The notes beneath the pieces were generated by a model. That model ran no database searches. It had not been told where the DNA came from and saw only the letters and a program-made list of their open reading frames with translations. Below, piece by piece: positions 6,266 to 6,903 of a DNA stretch of 6,903 nucleotides. Both the position numbers and the translations under genes were made by a program. This DNA comes from Candidatus Coatesiibacteriota bacterium (GTDB lineage Bacteria > Oederibacteriota > CAKKQC01): the NCBI GenBank assembly GCA_023265785.1, contig JAHFSL010000133.1, forward strand, positions 1 to 6,903. Reading direction: 5' to 3'. How positions within the stretch are numbered: the stretch's first letter is position 1; each line of letters starts with the position of its first letter.

Positions 6266-6903
6266 AAAATCTCCCGGGCGAGCCAACCATCAATGGGGAC
6301 CTGGCCCGGGCGCTGGGGTTGTCGGCGCGGGAATGGCGCGCCATTCTCCGGTTCATGGGTCGCTCGCCCACCTACACCGAATTGGGCATGTTCTCGGTCA
6401 TGTGGTCCGAGCACTGCTCCTACAAGCACTCCCGCCGGATGCTGGCCATGTACCCGCGCGGCGGGAAGGCCGTCCTGCAGGGACCGGGCGAGAACGCGGG
6501 GGGCGTCCTGGTGGACAAGGGTATCGGGGTTCTGCTCAAGATCGAGAGCCACAACCACCCCTCCATGGTGGAGCCCTACCAGGGGGCGGCCACGGGGGTG
6601 GGAGGGATTCTGCGGGACATCTTCACGATGGGCGCGCGGCCCATCGCTCTGATGGACTCCCTGCGATTCGGCCCACCCGTTGACCGGAAAACCCGGCGCA
6701 TCGTGGCGGGGGTCGTCGCGGGGATCGGCGGCTACGGGAACTGCATCGGCATTCCGACGGTTGGGGGCGAGCTGGAGTTCGATCCCACCTATCGCTACAA
6801 CTGCCTCGTCAACGCGCTGGCCATCGGGACGGTGGACCCGCGGCACCTGACCCGGTCCGGTGCCCGTGGGGCCGGGAACCTGGTGGTGTATATGGGACCG
6901 CCC
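6256..6903 (+). CDS. purL: Phosphoribosylformylglycinamidine synthase subunit PurL (3' partial)
   Basis: This is the first 216 residues of PurL, which continues past the window; the small-type PurL is usually about 720-780 residues. It is the ATP-dependent synthetase subunit that converts FGAR to FGAM in purine biosynthesis, using ammonia supplied by PurQ and normally assembled with PurS. Diagnostic motifs are TELGMFSVMWSEHCSYK (41-57), the SHNHP block with the family's catalytic histidine region followed by EPYQGAATGVGGILRD (98-121), FTMGARPIALMDSLRFG (123-139) and GIGGYGNCIGIPTVGGE (156-172). ATG 6256 is chosen because it is the only start between the preceding in-frame TGA (6226-6228) and the conserved block, and it gives the usual PurL N-terminal length. 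There is no Shine-Dalgarno sequence. It lies 27 nt after the PorV-like gene with no terminator between, so readthrough from the secretion operon is possible. No functional link to secretion is implied. Confidence 0.95.
   Translation, partial: MKPQNLPGEPTINGDLARALGLSAREWRAILRFMGRSPTYTELGMFSVMWSEHCSYKHSRRMLAMYPRGGKAVLQGPGENAGGVLVDKGIGVLLKIESHNHPSMVEPYQGAATGVGGILRDIFTMGARPIALMDSLRFGPPVDRKTRRIVAGVVAGIGGYGNCIGIPTVGGELEFDPTYRYNCLVNALAIGTVDPRHLTRSGARGAGNLVVYMGPP

Noticed and set aside
5929..6846. 305-codon open frame on the minus strand
   Set aside because: It is antisense to the PorV-like gene and the well-conserved purL; a GC-rich shadow.

Overview
The window looks like a stretch of a GC-rich bacterial chromosome from the wider Fibrobacterota-Chlorobiota-Bacteroidota (FCB)-like lineages or an allied candidate phylum. 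The basis is a SprA-type giant outer-membrane protein and a PorV/PorQ-type barrel, both associated with type IX secretion (T9SS). The base composition is too GC-rich for a typical Bacteroidetes genome, and none of the three visible gene starts has a clear Shine-Dalgarno sequence. Groups such as Gemmatimonadota or Eisenbacteria-like phyla are possible hosts, but the sequence alone cannot decide this.

Layout, all on the + strand: (1) 1-3917 is the C-terminal 1304 residues of a SprA-like translocon protein whose N-terminal part lies before the window. (2) 3917-5305 is a secreted protein with a signal peptide, three fibronectin-III-like domains and a FlgD/T9SS-CTD-like final domain. It is cut in two by an in-frame TAA at 4517-4519. 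(3) 5302-6228 is a PorV/PorQ-like outer-membrane barrel. (4) 6256 to the window end is the first 216 residues of PurL from purine biosynthesis.

Genes 1 to 3 are tightly packed: a 1-nt overlap (TAGTG) and a 4-nt overlap (GTGA), both with GTG starts. They therefore almost certainly form one transcript with coupled translation. The likely logic is a secretion module: a large translocon, a barrel partner of the PorV type, and between them a surface or periplasmic protein with adhesion-type domains that could be a dedicated client or an accessory subunit. A 27-nt gap then leads to the housekeeping gene purL, which has a -10-like TACAAT just ahead of its start codon.

The two points most worth a second look are the isolated nonsense codon in the middle gene and the SprA / FnIII-FlgD / PorV arrangement as a possible non-canonical T9SS-type module. 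No RNA genes, insertion sequences, CRISPR arrays or convincing terminators were seen.
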